The position numbers and the translations under genes are program-made. A stretch of DNA of 64,000 nucleotides, taken from positions 1,984,001 to 2,048,000 of the forward strand of contig NZ_CP007456.1 in NCBI RefSeq assembly GCF_000800455.1, in the 5' to 3' direction. Under the pieces are notes generated by a model that searched no databases, was not told the origin of the DNA, and was given only the letters and a program-made list of their open reading frames with translations. Positions 47,320-56,390 of the stretch are shown here, in pieces (position 1 is the first letter of the stretch; each line of letters starts with the position of its first letter). Source of the DNA: Bifidobacterium catenulatum PV20-2 (GTDB taxonomy: Bacteria; Actinomycetota; Actinomycetes; Actinomycetales; Bifidobacteriaceae).

Positions 47320-47817
47320 ATGGCAGAAACCTTCAACGTCGTGGTGGAAATTCCGCGCGGCTCCAAGAACAAGTACGAAGTGGATCACGAGACCGGCCGC
47401 GTGTTCCTGGACCGTACCCTGTTCACTTCCATGGGTTACCCGGATGACTATGGCTACATCGACGGCACTCTGGGCGAGGATGGCGATCCGCTCGACGCAC
47501 TCGTCACGATCCCGAACTCCGTGTTCCCGGGCTGCGTGGTGGAATGCCGCGCCGTTGGCCTGTACCACATGGTCGACGAGGCTGGCGGAGACGACAAGGT
47601 GCTGTGCGTTCCGGCTGATGTGCGTTTCGACGACATCAAGGATGTCGAAGACGTTTCCGAGTACCACAAGGCTGAAATCAAGCACTTCTTCGAGCAGTAC
47701 AAGGCTCTGGAGCCGGGCAAGGAAGTCCTGCCGGGCGATTACTGGACCGGTGCAGCTAAAGCCGAGGAGGAAATCGTGGCCGCTCGCAAGCGCCTCGCCG
47801 AATCCGAAGCTAAGTGA
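47320..47817 (+). CDS. ppa: Inorganic pyrophosphatase
   Basis: The 165-residue family I enzyme hydrolyses pyrophosphate. Metal-binding acidic residues are visible in [21 protein letters not shown], and KNKYEVD is the N-terminal substrate motif. AAGGAG lies 6 bases before the start. Base composition returns to the high-GC norm here, which marks the right edge of the A+T-rich island. Confidence 0.97.
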   Translation: MAETFNVVVEIPRGSKNKYEVDHETGRVFLDRTLFTSMGYPDDYGYIDGTLGEDGDPLDALVTIPNSVFPGCVVECRAVGLYHMVDEAGGDDKVLCVPADVRFDDIKDVEDVSEYHKAEIKHFFEQYKALEPGKEVLPGDYWTGAAKAEEEIVAARKRLAESEAK

Positions 47818-47848
47818 TTTCGCCCCTTTCTAGGTAGCGACTTTACGT

Positions 47849-47893
47849 AAAAAGCCCGTTGACGTATGTACTTACACATGTCAACGGGCTTTT
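47849..47893 (+). terminator. Terminator of ppa
   Basis: AAAAAGCCCGTTGAC...GTCAACGGGCTTTT forms a long stem with a short loop, 31 bases after the ppa stop. Confidence 0.92.
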
Positions 47894-47900
47894 CACGTAT

Positions 47901-48112
47901 CCAAACGTCCCAATCCCCCCCCAGCCGCTGGAGCAATCACCCCGCCCACAAGCCTCCAAACGTCCCGATTTCTCCAGCCGCTGGAGCAATCACCCCAGCA
48001 AAAGCCATCTCAACGTCCCAAAAACTCCAGATACTGGAAGAAAACGGACATAACCATACCCTCCAAGTGTCCGGATTCCTCCAGCGACTGGAAGAAACAG
48101 CCCGCAGACGGG
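47901..48112. repeat. Four tandem 52-55-bp repeats
   Basis: Units start near 47901, 47956, 48009 and 48061 with (C)TCCAACGTCCC-like sequence and each holds a CCAG...CTGG palindrome; the first two continue with AGCAATCACCCC. Units 1 and 2 are closest, and 3 and 4 have diverged (AACGTCCC to AAGTGTCC). There are no unique spacers and no cas gene. Confidence 0.8.
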
Positions 48113-48316
48113 ATGCGCTCATACCGCACACGCATATTCGCTGGGGGCCGCTATAGTGGAACACGTAATTCACGGCATGCGAACAGTATTCGCAGAATTC
48201 AAAGCCCGCTGGCTGGCGCGGCAGTTCTATGTCGGTACCCCTAGGCGTAGGCGGACGTGAGACTCCGTCGAGGCCCATCCCGTGGGAAACCGTCGGGATG
48301 AACCTATATACCAGCT
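48113..48316 (+). promoter_or_regulatory. Possible structured leader of mntP
   Basis: A TATAGT near 48152 is a possible -10 box, which would give a leader of about 150 bases. It contains several GC-rich helices, the last being CATCCCG (48276-48282) with CGGGATG (48294-48300). No ribosome site is evident before the ATG at 48317. I could not match the known yybP-ykoY manganese riboswitch core, so this is only a candidate regulatory RNA. Confidence 0.4.
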
Positions 48317-48883
48317 ATGTTGATTCAAACACTACTCATTGCCGTTTCCGTATCTATGGACGCATTCGCCGTTTCCATCGGCAAAGGCCTCACCGTCAAA
48401 AAACTGCGTGACCTCGACGCGTTCAAAACCGCCCTCTGGTTCGGCGGATTTCAGGCGCTTTTCCCGCTGCTCGGCTATTTCGCCGCGTCCACGTTCAGCA
48501 AATACGTGACCGCAGTCGACCATTGGATCATTTTCGGCCTGCTCGCCCTCATCGGCGGCAACATGGTGCGTGAAGCATTCGAAGAGGATGAAGAAAACGC
48601 CAAGGAAACCGCTGATTTCGATTGGAAGCACATGCTTCCGCTCGCCGTGGCCTGCAGCATCGACGCATTCGCCGTTGGCGTCAGTTTCGCATTCATGTCG
48701 CTGAACATTTGGATTTCAGTGATCATCATCGGCATCACCACCGGCCTGTTCTCCGCAGCCGGCCTGTATATCGGCCGCGCATTCGGCTCGCACTGGCAGA
48801 AGCCCGCACAGATCGCGGGTGGCGTCGTGCTTATTCTGATCGGTGTGAAAGTACTGTTGGAACATCTCGGATTCCTCGCATAA
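48317..48883 (+). CDS. mntP: Manganese efflux pump MntP
   Basis: The 188-residue membrane protein has six hydrophobic helices in two repeats. Each repeat carries the conserved Asp motif: SMDAFAVSIGKG near residue 14 and SIDAFAVGVSF near 115, as in E. coli MntP. A charged loop (EAFEEDEENAKE) joins the halves. It exports Mn(II). A hairpin at 48926-48955 ends the gene. Confidence 0.95.
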   Translation: MLIQTLLIAVSVSMDAFAVSIGKGLTVKKLRDLDAFKTALWFGGFQALFPLLGYFAASTFSKYVTAVDHWIIFGLLALIGGNMVREAFEEDEENAKETADFDWKHMLPLAVACSIDAFAVGVSFAFMSLNIWISVIIIGITTGLFSAAGLYIGRAFGSHWQKPAQIAGGVVLILIGVKVLLEHLGFLA

Positions 48884-48925
48884 CAATCGCAAGTCAGATA
48901 AAAACAGATATACAAACTACAGCAA

Positions 48926-48955
48926 AAGCCCGTAATCGCACATGATTATGGGCTT
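48926..48955 (+). terminator. Hairpin after mntP
   Basis: AAGCCCGTAATC pairs with GATTATGGGCTT (one G-T pair) around a 6-base loop, 42 bases after the stop; no long T-run follows. Confidence 0.7.
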
Positions 48956-49032
48956 ACATTACCGCTTGCCGCAAATACTTGCGATATTTTCCTGCGCTTT
49001 CGCGTTTTCTCGCGATTGCAGGAATCACACTA

Positions 49033-49791
49033 TTAGAACATGACGGTCGCGTACGATGCGATACCGACCACAATTCCGGAAATCATAACTGGCAACAGCG
49101 CGATGCCAATCCACGGATTCTTGAATTGCGGATCAGGATCGGCATTACGATTCCACCAATACGAGCACACATCGAGCGCGACGATCAGCAACAGCGACAC
49201 GATCACGGAGACAATCCACGCCGGACTCATGGCAAACTCGGTAGAAGCCGCATTTTCGCCGGAACGAATCGGCAGCAGCGTTGACAAGAAACACCAGCCC
49301 GCGCTGCCAATCATGACAACGCCTTCCACAACATTGTGCGACAGCGAACGAATCAGATGCGTACGGTTCTCACGCGCCATCTGACGCCCGAACGAAACCA
49401 CAATCAGCAGGATTAGCAGACCGCCAACACCGGCAATCCAACCTTCCTGCATCCAAAATGTGTCTTCATCACCCAAACCGGCGGGGAAAATCGCACGTCC
49501 AAGCATCACCGTCGTGGCACACACCACGGAAAGCAAGCCCGCAACCACGGAAATCACATGCCCCGCAACACCATCGCGGAACGGGTTAAACACGGCAAGC
49601 AGCGCAATCATCGCCACGGAAGCCACAACGGCGAACGACACGATTGCAGGCTCTTCCGCATTCCCGTAGGAAATGCCGGGAATCAGCGCAAGCACAACCA
49701 GCACCACATATGCGGCGATTTGAACGGCAAGAACCTTGCCGAACGAGGCTTTCTGAGCCGACTTGACGGCAACTTTTTCAGAGGCGGTCAT
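49033..49791 (-). CDS. Integral membrane protein, unknown function
   Basis: A 252-residue protein with about seven hydrophobic segments and short loops, beginning after a charged N-terminus (KVAVKSAQKASFGKV). I recognise no family and see no catalytic motif. AAAAGGGG lies upstream of the start. It is divergent from the GlnR-like regulator gene with about 170 bases between them. Confidence 0.8.
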   Translation of the reverse strand: MTASEKVAVKSAQKASFGKVLAVQIAAYVVLVVLALIPGISYGNAEEPAIVSFAVVASVAMIALLAVFNPFRDGVAGHVISVVAGLLSVVCATTVMLGRAIFPAGLGDEDTFWMQEGWIAGVGGLLILLIVVSFGRQMARENRTHLIRSLSHNVVEGVVMIGSAGWCFLSTLLPIRSGENAASTEFAMSPAWIVSVIVSLLLIVALDVCSYWWNRNADPDPQFKNPWIGIALLPVMISGIVVGIASYATVMF

Positions 49792-49965
49792 TTCGTCCCC
49801 TTTTCATGATTTTCCATAGTGTGGTCATTACGTATGCAATACCATTAAATGTAGCCGCAAGTGTCCACATAGTTCAGATAAAATTAACGAAACGCCGATA
49901 ACACACAACAAGAGTACAATCGCGGCAACGATACAAAACCAGTGCAAGAGACAAAGGGAGCTAAC

Positions 49966-50727
49966 GTGACGGATCTGACGCTTATGACGTTCGCTAGCGA
50001 CCCAGCTACCGTGCTTCCTTCTCTGGCGCTGCTTTCTCACCGCGTGCGCGTGCTGCCGATGGATGCGGCGAGCCTGGTAAAAATGCCGGAAAGCACCATT
50101 CTTTTCCTTGACGCGCGAGACGACTTGGCCACGGCGAAAACGCTGTGCCGCCTGATCCACGCCTCCGGACTTTCCACGCCGATCGTACTCATCCTCACCG
50201 AGGGCGGGTTCACCGTGGTCAATTCGCAGTGGGGCATCGCCGACGTGGTAGTGGCGTCCGCCTCCCCGGCCGAGGTCGAGGGGCGTCTTCGCCTGGTGTC
50301 GGAGCGCGGCAACTCGCCGATCAACGCAATGTATGGTTCCGGTGACTCGGGCGTGCAGAACGAAGACGGCATGATCCACTCCGGAGACTTGGTGGTGGAC
50401 ACCAACGGCTACACGGCAAGCCTGCACGGGCATCCGATCGACTTGGCATACAAGGAGTTCGAGCTCCTCAAGTATCTCGTGCAGCATCCGGGGCGCGTGT
50501 TCACCCGCGCGCAGCTGCTGCAGGAGGTGTGGGGCTACGACTATTACGGAGGCACCCGTACGGTTGACGTGCATATCCGTCGCCTTCGCGCCAAGCTGGG
50601 CGGCGAATACGAGCATGTAATCGGCACCGTACGCAATGTCGGCTATCGTTTCGATCCTCCCGAAGAGGAAGAGGGCGAAGCCGCAGCCAAGGATGCCGCA
50701 GCCCGTAACGCTTCGGACGAAGGCTGA
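49966..50727 (+). CDS. glnR: GlnR-like orphan OmpR-family regulator
   Basis: The 253-residue protein combines an atypical receiver-like domain (LPSLALLSHRVRVLP, VLILTEGGFTVVNSQWGIADV, EVEGRLRLV) with an OmpR winged helix (LAYKEFELLKYLVQHPGRVFTRAQLLQEVWG, TVDVHIRRLRAKLG, GYRF). The receiver pattern is that of actinobacterial GlnR, a nitrogen regulator that works without a partner kinase; none is adjacent. The GTG at 49966 is chosen for AAGGGAG 5 bases before it. A charged Ala/Glu tail ends the protein. Confidence 0.85.
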   Translation: MTDLTLMTFASDPATVLPSLALLSHRVRVLPMDAASLVKMPESTILFLDARDDLATAKTLCRLIHASGLSTPIVLILTEGGFTVVNSQWGIADVVVASASPAEVEGRLRLVSERGNSPINAMYGSGDSGVQNEDGMIHSGDLVVDTNGYTASLHGHPIDLAYKEFELLKYLVQHPGRVFTRAQLLQEVWGYDYYGGTRTVDVHIRRLRAKLGGEYEHVIGTVRNVGYRFDPPEEEEGEAAAKDAAARNASDEG

Positions 50728-50846
50728 TTTTCTTACTATCCGCTTGATTTGCAGACGATTTGCAATATCTGCTTTTTGCAATTACTCGCGATTTGGCTGT
50801 CGGCTATTTCACTTTCGTGCACGCGGTTGCACTATTCATGCGACGG

Positions 50847-50852
50847 TAGACT
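50847..50852 (+). promoter_or_regulatory. -10 box of a leaderless nth promoter
   Basis: TAGACT ends 6 bases before the GTG start at 50859; no Shine-Dalgarno is present. Confidence 0.68.
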
Positions 50853-50858
50853 GGTAGC

Positions 50859-51524
50859 GTGCCCAAGGAATCGAAACAAGCGCGACTATCACGCATGCAT
50901 CAGGAATACGCAGTATTGTGCGAGGAGATTCCGCATCCGAAGTGCGCGCTGAATTTTTCGAATCCTTTTGAATTACTGGTGGCGACCGTACTGAGCGCGC
51001 AAACCACCGACAAGCGGGTGAATATGGTCACACCGGAATTATTCGACGAATATCCGGGACCAGACGCACTTGCGAGCGCCAATCCCGAACGCGTGGAAAG
51101 CATCATTCATTCCATCGGATTTCATCGTACGAAAGCAAAGAACATCATCGGACTTTCTTACGCATTGTGCGAACGGTTCGATGGCGAAGTGCCGCAAAAT
51201 ATGGACTCTTTGACAAGTCTGCCGGGCGTGGGGCGCAAAACCGCGAATGTGGTGCTTGGGAATGCTTTTGGCGTGCCGGGTTTTCCTGTTGACACGCATG
51301 TGATTCGTGTGACCGGTCGACTGCGCTGGCGTTCGGATTGGGCGAGCGGCTCTCCTGATCCCAAGGCCATTGAACGTGAGATCACCGCATGCTTCCCGCC
51401 CGAGGAGTGGACTGATCTGTCTCACAGGCTGATATTGCACGGTCGTGCCATATGCCATGCTCGAAAGCCGGACTGCCTGAACTGCCCGCTTAACGACACC
51501 TGCCCCAGCGCATTCGCAGCGTAG
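50859..51524 (+). CDS. nth: Endonuclease III
   Basis: A 221-residue DNA glycosylase/AP lyase that removes oxidised pyrimidines. The helix-hairpin-helix with catalytic Lys is LPGVGRKTANVV, the catalytic Asp is in PVDTHVIR, and the [4Fe-4S] ligands are at the C-terminus in CHARKPDCLNCPLNDTC. The GTG start fits the leaderless promoter. Confidence 0.96.
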   Translation: MPKESKQARLSRMHQEYAVLCEEIPHPKCALNFSNPFELLVATVLSAQTTDKRVNMVTPELFDEYPGPDALASANPERVESIIHSIGFHRTKAKNIIGLSYALCERFDGEVPQNMDSLTSLPGVGRKTANVVLGNAFGVPGFPVDTHVIRVTGRLRWRSDWASGSPDPKAIEREITACFPPEEWTDLSHRLILHGRAICHARKPDCLNCPLNDTCPSAFAA

Positions 51525-51536
51525 TTCCGCATCGGA

Positions 51537-51577
51537 CCTTCCAACGGGGGTCTCCCACCCGCTGGAACAATCACCCC
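51537..51577. repeat. Fifth, isolated copy of the tandem repeat unit
   Basis: CTTCCAACG...CCGCTGGAACAATCACCCC lies 12 bases after nth and closely matches units 1 and 2 of the array at 47901-48112. It shows that the unit is dispersed. Confidence 0.65.
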
Positions 51578-51610
51578 GTAGATGCGGCACCCGCTGTAGC
51601 ATGTGTCAAC

Positions 51611-51616
51611 TAGACT
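51611..51616 (+). promoter_or_regulatory. -10 box of a leaderless promoter for the peptide-binding protein
   Basis: TAGACT ends 7 bases before the ATG at 51624. Confidence 0.68.
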
Positions 51617-51623
51617 CGGCAGC

Positions 51624-53186
51624 ATGGAAGTCACCATGGAAGAAGAAAACGGGCGGGAAGCCAAGCTAAAAGCTGAAGTCACGCGGTGGCTGGTCTTTTT
51701 CGGCGTCGCCATCATGCTCAGCGTCATGACCTGGCTGGGCTGGTCGCTGACGAACCGCAAAAGCCCGATCGCATCATTCACCACGCTCGTTTCCGACTCC
51801 TCCGTCGCCATCGGCATCCAAGGCAGCGCGCCGGAATCGCTTGACATCCGCAGAGAACAAGACACCGCGCTGGAGCAGGCACTGCTCGAAAACGTGTACG
51901 AAACCTTGGTGTCACGCAGCGAAACCAACAAACTGCAGTCGTCAATCGCCAAATCATGGCAGATTTCCGACGACGGACTGACCTACACGTTCACGCTCAA
52001 CACCAACATGACCTTCGCCAACGGTCACAAACTCGACTCGTCGGACGTGGTCTGGTCGCTGCAAAACGTCATCAACAACAATTACGTGGACGCCGACCAG
52101 CTCGGCGATCTCAAGGAAATCACCAATCCCGACGAAAACACAGTAGTCATCACTCTTAATCAGCCAAATCCAAGGCTTTTGCGCGCACTCAGCGGGCGCG
52201 CCGGCATCGTCTACGACGAGGAAAGCAAGGCGAATTACAGTAATAAGGCCGTGGGATCGGGCCCGTTCACCGTGGCGAGCACGTCGAAATCGCAGATCGT
52301 GCTGCAACGCAACGACTCGTATTGGGGCACCAAGGCCGCAGCATCGCAAATAACGCTGTATTACTACGCTTCCGAAGATTCCCTGGTCAGCGCCATGGAA
52401 GCCAAGAAAATCAGTATGGCGTTGCCGTTGAGCGCATCGACGGCGGACGAGCTCAACCAACAAAGCGGCATCAATTCCGACAGCGGCATCAGCTTCGACA
52501 AAGTGATGCTCGCCTTCAATAACAGCGCCGAAAGCCCATTCTCCGACGAGCAGATCTGCAAAATGACACGGTACGCCATCGACGCCCAATCCATCGCCAA
52601 AGACGCTCCGGACGCCTATTCGCCGCTCGGCGGTCCGATCAGCCCGCTGGAAGACGGCTATGAGGACTTAAGCGAACTGTTCCCATACAATCTTGAACAG
52701 GGTCAGCAGATGCGCAGCTATTTCGGCGCCTCCTATATCGCCGACATCGATCTGCTGGTGCCCAAAGAATACGAGCAGATCGGCAATACCGTGAAATCGG
52801 CGATCGAACAGCTCAATATCGGCGTCAATATGGAAGTGCTTGATTCCGCGGCACAAGTCACGGAACGCATGAACGCCGGCACGTACAATATCGCGCTCAC
52901 CACCATGAGCGGCGAAAACGATGCGAGCGTATTCACCGACGGCCAAAGCGTGTTCCATTATGAGAATGGCGATGCGCAGCAAGCATATGCGGATGCGATG
53001 GCAGCCACCAACGACAACGATTATCAGGATCGCATGCGCACGTATGCACGCACCGTCAGCGAGAACGCGGCAAGCGACTGGCTGTACACGCGTAAGAATT
53101 TCATTGCGGTAAGCGACCAGTTGCAGGGATATCCGAAAAATCTGACCGACCGACTGCTTCCGTTAAGCAGAATAAAACTGCACTGA
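51624..53186 (+). CDS. Membrane-anchored solute-binding protein, family 5 (peptide type)
   Basis: A 520-residue protein with one N-terminal membrane helix (WLVFFGVAIMLSVMTWLGWSL) and no lipobox Cys, so it is anchored by the helix. The extracytoplasmic part follows the DppA/OppA layout: ENVYETLVSR, AKSWQISDDGLTYTFTLN, FANGHKLDSSDVVWSLQ, AVGSGPFTV. No permease or ATPase gene is adjacent, so it is an orphan or serves a transporter elsewhere. Confidence 0.88.
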   Translation: MEVTMEEENGREAKLKAEVTRWLVFFGVAIMLSVMTWLGWSLTNRKSPIASFTTLVSDSSVAIGIQGSAPESLDIRREQDTALEQALLENVYETLVSRSETNKLQSSIAKSWQISDDGLTYTFTLNTNMTFANGHKLDSSDVVWSLQNVINNNYVDADQLGDLKEITNPDENTVVITLNQPNPRLLRALSGRAGIVYDEESKANYSNKAVGSGPFTVASTSKSQIVLQRNDSYWGTKAAASQITLYYYASEDSLVSAMEAKKISMALPLSASTADELNQQSGINSDSGISFDKVMLAFNNSAESPFSDEQICKMTRYAIDAQSIAKDAPDAYSPLGGPISPLEDGYEDLSELFPYNLEQGQQMRSYFGASYIADIDLLVPKEYEQIGNTVKSAIEQLNIGVNMEVLDSAAQVTERMNAGTYNIALTTMSGENDASVFTDGQSVFHYENGDAQQAYADAMAATNDNDYQDRMRTYARTVSENAASDWLYTRKNFIAVSDQLQGYPKNLTDRLLPLSRIKLH

Positions 53187-53253
53187 TTTTCCTGCGATTA
53201 TTTCGCGATTTCGGCATTCGGTTGCGGTTCCGTAAGTTGTCACATTCGCTTTC

Positions 53254-53259
53254 TAGACT
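53254..53259 (+). promoter_or_regulatory. -10 box of a leaderless valS promoter
   Basis: TAGACT ends 7 bases before the ATG at 53267. Confidence 0.68.
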
Positions 53260-53266
53260 AGCGTTT

Positions 53267-55999
53267 ATGACTGAAAGCCAAGATAATACCATCAACGCGA
53301 ACCTCACGCCGCTGCCCGACAAGGTCGGCGTGGACGGTCTCGAAGACAAGTGGCGCGGAGTCTGGGACGAAAACGAAGTCTACAAGTTCCAGGGCACCCG
53401 CGACCGCAAGGCCGTCTATTCCATTGACACCCCGCCGCCCACCGTTTCCGGCCACCTGCACGTGGGCCACGTGTTCTCGTACACGCATACCGATGTGATC
53501 GCGCGATTCAAGCGCATGAACGGCTACGACGTGTTCTATCCGATGGGCTGGGACGACAACGGCCTGCCGACCGAACGCCGCGTGCAGAACTATTACGGCG
53601 TGCGCGTGGACACCTCCCTCAAGTACGATCCTGATTTCGTGCCGCCATTCGAAGGCACCGATGGCAAGAAGATCGACGCCAAGGATCAGGTTCCGATCTC
53701 CCGTAAGAACTTCATCGAACTGTGCGAGAAGCTCACCGCTCAGGATGAGAAGCAGTTCGAGGCGCTATGGCGCTCCCTCGGTCTGTCCATCGACTGGACG
53801 CAGACCTACCACACCATCGGCGAGCACCCGCAGCGCGTGGCTCAGAAGGCATTCCTGCGCAATCTAGCCCGCGGCGAAGCATACCAGAAAGATGCTCCGG
53901 GTCTGTGGGACGTGACCTTCCAGACCGCAGTGGCTCAGGCCGAACTGGAATCCCGCGAGTACCCGGGCTTCTACCACAAGGTGGCCTTCCGTTTCGAAGA
54001 CGGCACTCCGATCTACATCGAAACCACCCGTCCGGAACTGCTGGCGGCCTGCGGCGCACTGATCGCGCATCCGGACGATGAGCGTTACAAGCAGTATTTC
54101 GGCCAGTACGTCTACTCCCCGCTGTTCCACGTGAAAGTGCCGATTCTGGCGCACAAGGCCGCAGAAATGGACAAGGGCGCAGGCATCGCCATGTGCTGTA
54201 CGTTCGGCGACGTGACCGACGTCGAATGGTGGCGCGACCTGAATCTGCCGTTACGTTCCATCATCCAGCGCAACGGACGCATCGTCATGGACACCCCGGA
54301 TTGGATCGAAGACGAGGAAGGCAAGCGCATCTTCCAGGAGACCGCCGGAAAGACGACGTTCTCCGCACGTAAGGTCATTGTCGACGCACTGCGCGAATCC
54401 GGTGATCTTGACGGTGAGCCGACTCCGACCAAGCGTATGGCGAACTTCTATGAGAAGGGCGACAAGCCGCTCGAAATCGTCACTTCCCGCCAGTGGTACC
54501 TCAAGAACGGCGGCACCGATCAGCAGCTGAACGCCGAGCTGATCGAACGCGGCCGCGAACTGAACTTCCACCCCGATTTCATGCGCGTGCGTTACGAAAA
54601 CTGGGTGAACGGTCTGAATGGCGATTGGCTAATCTCCCGTCAGCGCTTCTTCGGCGTGCCGTTCCCGCTATGGTATCCGGTGAATGAAGATGGCACCGCC
54701 GATTACGATCATCCGATCGTGCCGAGCGAGGATCGTCTGCCAATCGATCCGACCGACGATGTGCCGGAAGGCTATAGCGAAGACCAGCGCGATGTGCCTG
54801 GCGGCTTCACTGCGGAGCCTGACATTATGGATACGTGGGCGACCTCGTCGCTCACCCCGCAGATCGTGACCCGTTGGGAAGAACCAGGTGAAGAGAACCA
54901 GGCGATTTTCAACGCCACATTCCCGATGGATCTGCGCCCGCAGGGTCAGGACATCATCCGTACCTGGCTGTTCTCCACCGTAGATCGCGCGCATCTTGAG
55001 AACAAGTGTCTGCCGTGGGCCAATGCCACCCTGTCTGGCTGGATTCTCGATCCGGACCACAAGAAGATGTCGAAGTCCAAGGGCAACGTGGTCGTGCCAG
55101 ACAAGCCGATCAAGCAGTTCGGCGCAGACGCGGTGCGTTATTGGGCCGCTGCGGCACGTTTGGGCCTGGATGCCACCTACGACGAAGGCCAGATGAAGAT
55201 CGGCCGCCGTTTGGCCATCAAGTTGCTCAACGCCACCAAGTTCGCGCTGGCCATCGGCCGTGAGGATGAGAACCATCATGTGGGCGCTCCGGCAACCGCA
55301 AACTGGAACCCTGCCGACGTGACCGAGCCGCTGGACCGCGCAGCCATGGCCAAGATGGCCCTCGTGGTGCGCGAAGCCACCGAAAGCCTCAACAACTACG
55401 AGCATTCCAAGGCTTTGGAAGTCATCGAGAACTACTTCTGGCAGTTCTGCGACGATTACATCGAACTGGTTAAGAACCGCGCATACGGCACCGCCGACGC
55501 CACCGGCCGCGTGCCGAGCGAGAAGGCTGTGAAGTCCGCCCGCACCGCACTGGGACTGGGCTTGGATGCCTTCGCACGCCTGCTGGCACCGTACCTGCCG
55601 TACGCCACCGAAGAAGTGTGGAGCTGGATGCATGAGGGCGAAGGTTCCGTGCACCACGCCGCATGGCCGAAGGCTGAAACGTACGATGCGGCCGCAGCAG
55701 CCGTCTCCCCGGAGCTGCTCACCCATGCCGGTGAAGCTCTGGCCGCGCTGCGTGGCATCAAGTCGAAGGCCAAGGTTTCGATGAAGACCCCGATCCTTTC
55801 CGTGCAGCTGGGCGTTTCCGATGAGGCACGTAAGTCCATCGAAAGCGCATTGGGCGATATCGCCGAAGCCGGTCGCGTGGTCGGACGCATCTCCTTCACC
55901 TCGCCTGCAGCATCCGAAGGTGAGGACGAGGCCGCAACCGACGTGACAATCGTTGAAAGCGAGCTGGGCGAGCCGCCGGCAAAGAAACCTAAGAAGTAA
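53267..55999 (+). CDS. valS: Valyl-tRNA synthetase
   Basis: A 910-residue class I synthetase. The HIGH motif is SGHLHVGHVFSY and KMSKS is KKMSKSKGNVV; the editing domain lies between them, with the conserved TTRPELLAACGAL. An anticodon-binding domain follows, and the C-terminal arm (VSMKTPILSVQLG onwards) is short and acidic-to-basic. An upstream in-frame codon at 53222 is rejected in favour of the ATG with the -10 box. Confidence 0.97.
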   Translation: MTESQDNTINANLTPLPDKVGVDGLEDKWRGVWDENEVYKFQGTRDRKAVYSIDTPPPTVSGHLHVGHVFSYTHTDVIARFKRMNGYDVFYPMGWDDNGLPTERRVQNYYGVRVDTSLKYDPDFVPPFEGTDGKKIDAKDQVPISRKNFIELCEKLTAQDEKQFEALWRSLGLSIDWTQTYHTIGEHPQRVAQKAFLRNLARGEAYQKDAPGLWDVTFQTAVAQAELESREYPGFYHKVAFRFEDGTPIYIETTRPELLAACGALIAHPDDERYKQYFGQYVYSPLFHVKVPILAHKAAEMDKGAGIAMCCTFGDVTDVEWWRDLNLPLRSIIQRNGRIVMDTPDWIEDEEGKRIFQETAGKTTFSARKVIVDALRESGDLDGEPTPTKRMANFYEKGDKPLEIVTSRQWYLKNGGTDQQLNAELIERGRELNFHPDFMRVRYENWVNGLNGDWLISRQRFFGVPFPLWYPVNEDGTADYDHPIVPSEDRLPIDPTDDVPEGYSEDQRDVPGGFTAEPDIMDTWATSSLTPQIVTRWEEPGEENQAIFNATFPMDLRPQGQDIIRTWLFSTVDRAHLENKCLPWANATLSGWILDPDHKKMSKSKGNVVVPDKPIKQFGADAVRYWAAAARLGLDATYDEGQMKIGRRLAIKLLNATKFALAIGREDENHHVGAPATANWNPADVTEPLDRAAMAKMALVVREATESLNNYEHSKALEVIENYFWQFCDDYIELVKNRAYGTADATGRVPSEKAVKSARTALGLGLDAFARLLAPYLPYATEEVWSWMHEGEGSVHHAAWPKAETYDAAAAAVSPELLTHAGEALAALRGIKSKAKVSMKTPILSVQLGVSDEARKSIESALGDIAEAGRVVGRISFTSPAASEGEDEAATDVTIVESELGEPPAKKPKK

Positions 56000-56051
56000 T
56001 CTTCTGAAATCATATCGGCCGGCGGCTCTCACGGGACTGCCGGCTGACGGT

Positions 56052-56110
56052 AAAGCCTCCTTTTGTATTGCCCCGCATTGCGGATTTCGGTATCGCAAAA
56101 GGAGGTTTTA
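56052..56110 (+). terminator. Terminator of valS
   Basis: TAAAGCCTCCTTTTG and CAAAAGGAGGTTTTA form a 13-15-bp stem with a 30-base loop, followed by TCGTATTCTT. Confidence 0.75.
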
Positions 56111-56390
56111 TCGTATTCTTATGCTTTTCCAAATCGCAATCGATGCATGGTCGGGGTTGCGAAAATCACATTCCCTACCAGAATATGTACCCCCGTACTC
56201 GAAAAAGCCGCATTCCCGATGCGCAATCGCAGTTAACGCACGCAAGAGGGCATCAAAGCGGCGTTCCAAGCCGAAATACGTACCCCCGTATCCGAAAAAC
56301 CGGGAAAACCAATACAAACCGCTCTTATTCATGAACGGGGGCCGCGCCAAAACAACCACAAATCGCACCCACCAGCGAAAAACAGCCAAT
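56111..56390. other. Intergenic region with a 30-base direct repeat
   Basis: No gene is supported. GAATATGTACCCCCGTACTC (56181 onward) and GAAATACGTACCCCCGTATC (56273 onward) continue alike into GAAAAAGCCG and GAAAAACCG. Each copy has a GTAC...GTAC-like symmetry. They lie between convergent genes. Confidence 0.6.

Noticed and set aside
47901..48112. CRISPR array
   Set aside because: Repeat units follow each other without unique spacers, the units themselves diverge and no cas gene is in the window.
48113..48316. yybP-ykoY manganese riboswitch
   Set aside because: The location is right, but the conserved core of that aptamer could not be found by eye, so only a generic structured leader is reported.
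51624..53186. Lipoprotein assignment for the family 5 binding protein
   Set aside because: There is no Cys after the hydrophobic segment; a membrane-helix anchor fits better.
54668..56098. Minus-strand 476-codon open frame opposite valS
   Set aside because: Shadow of valS; it overlaps the whole anticodon-binding part and has no homologous motif.
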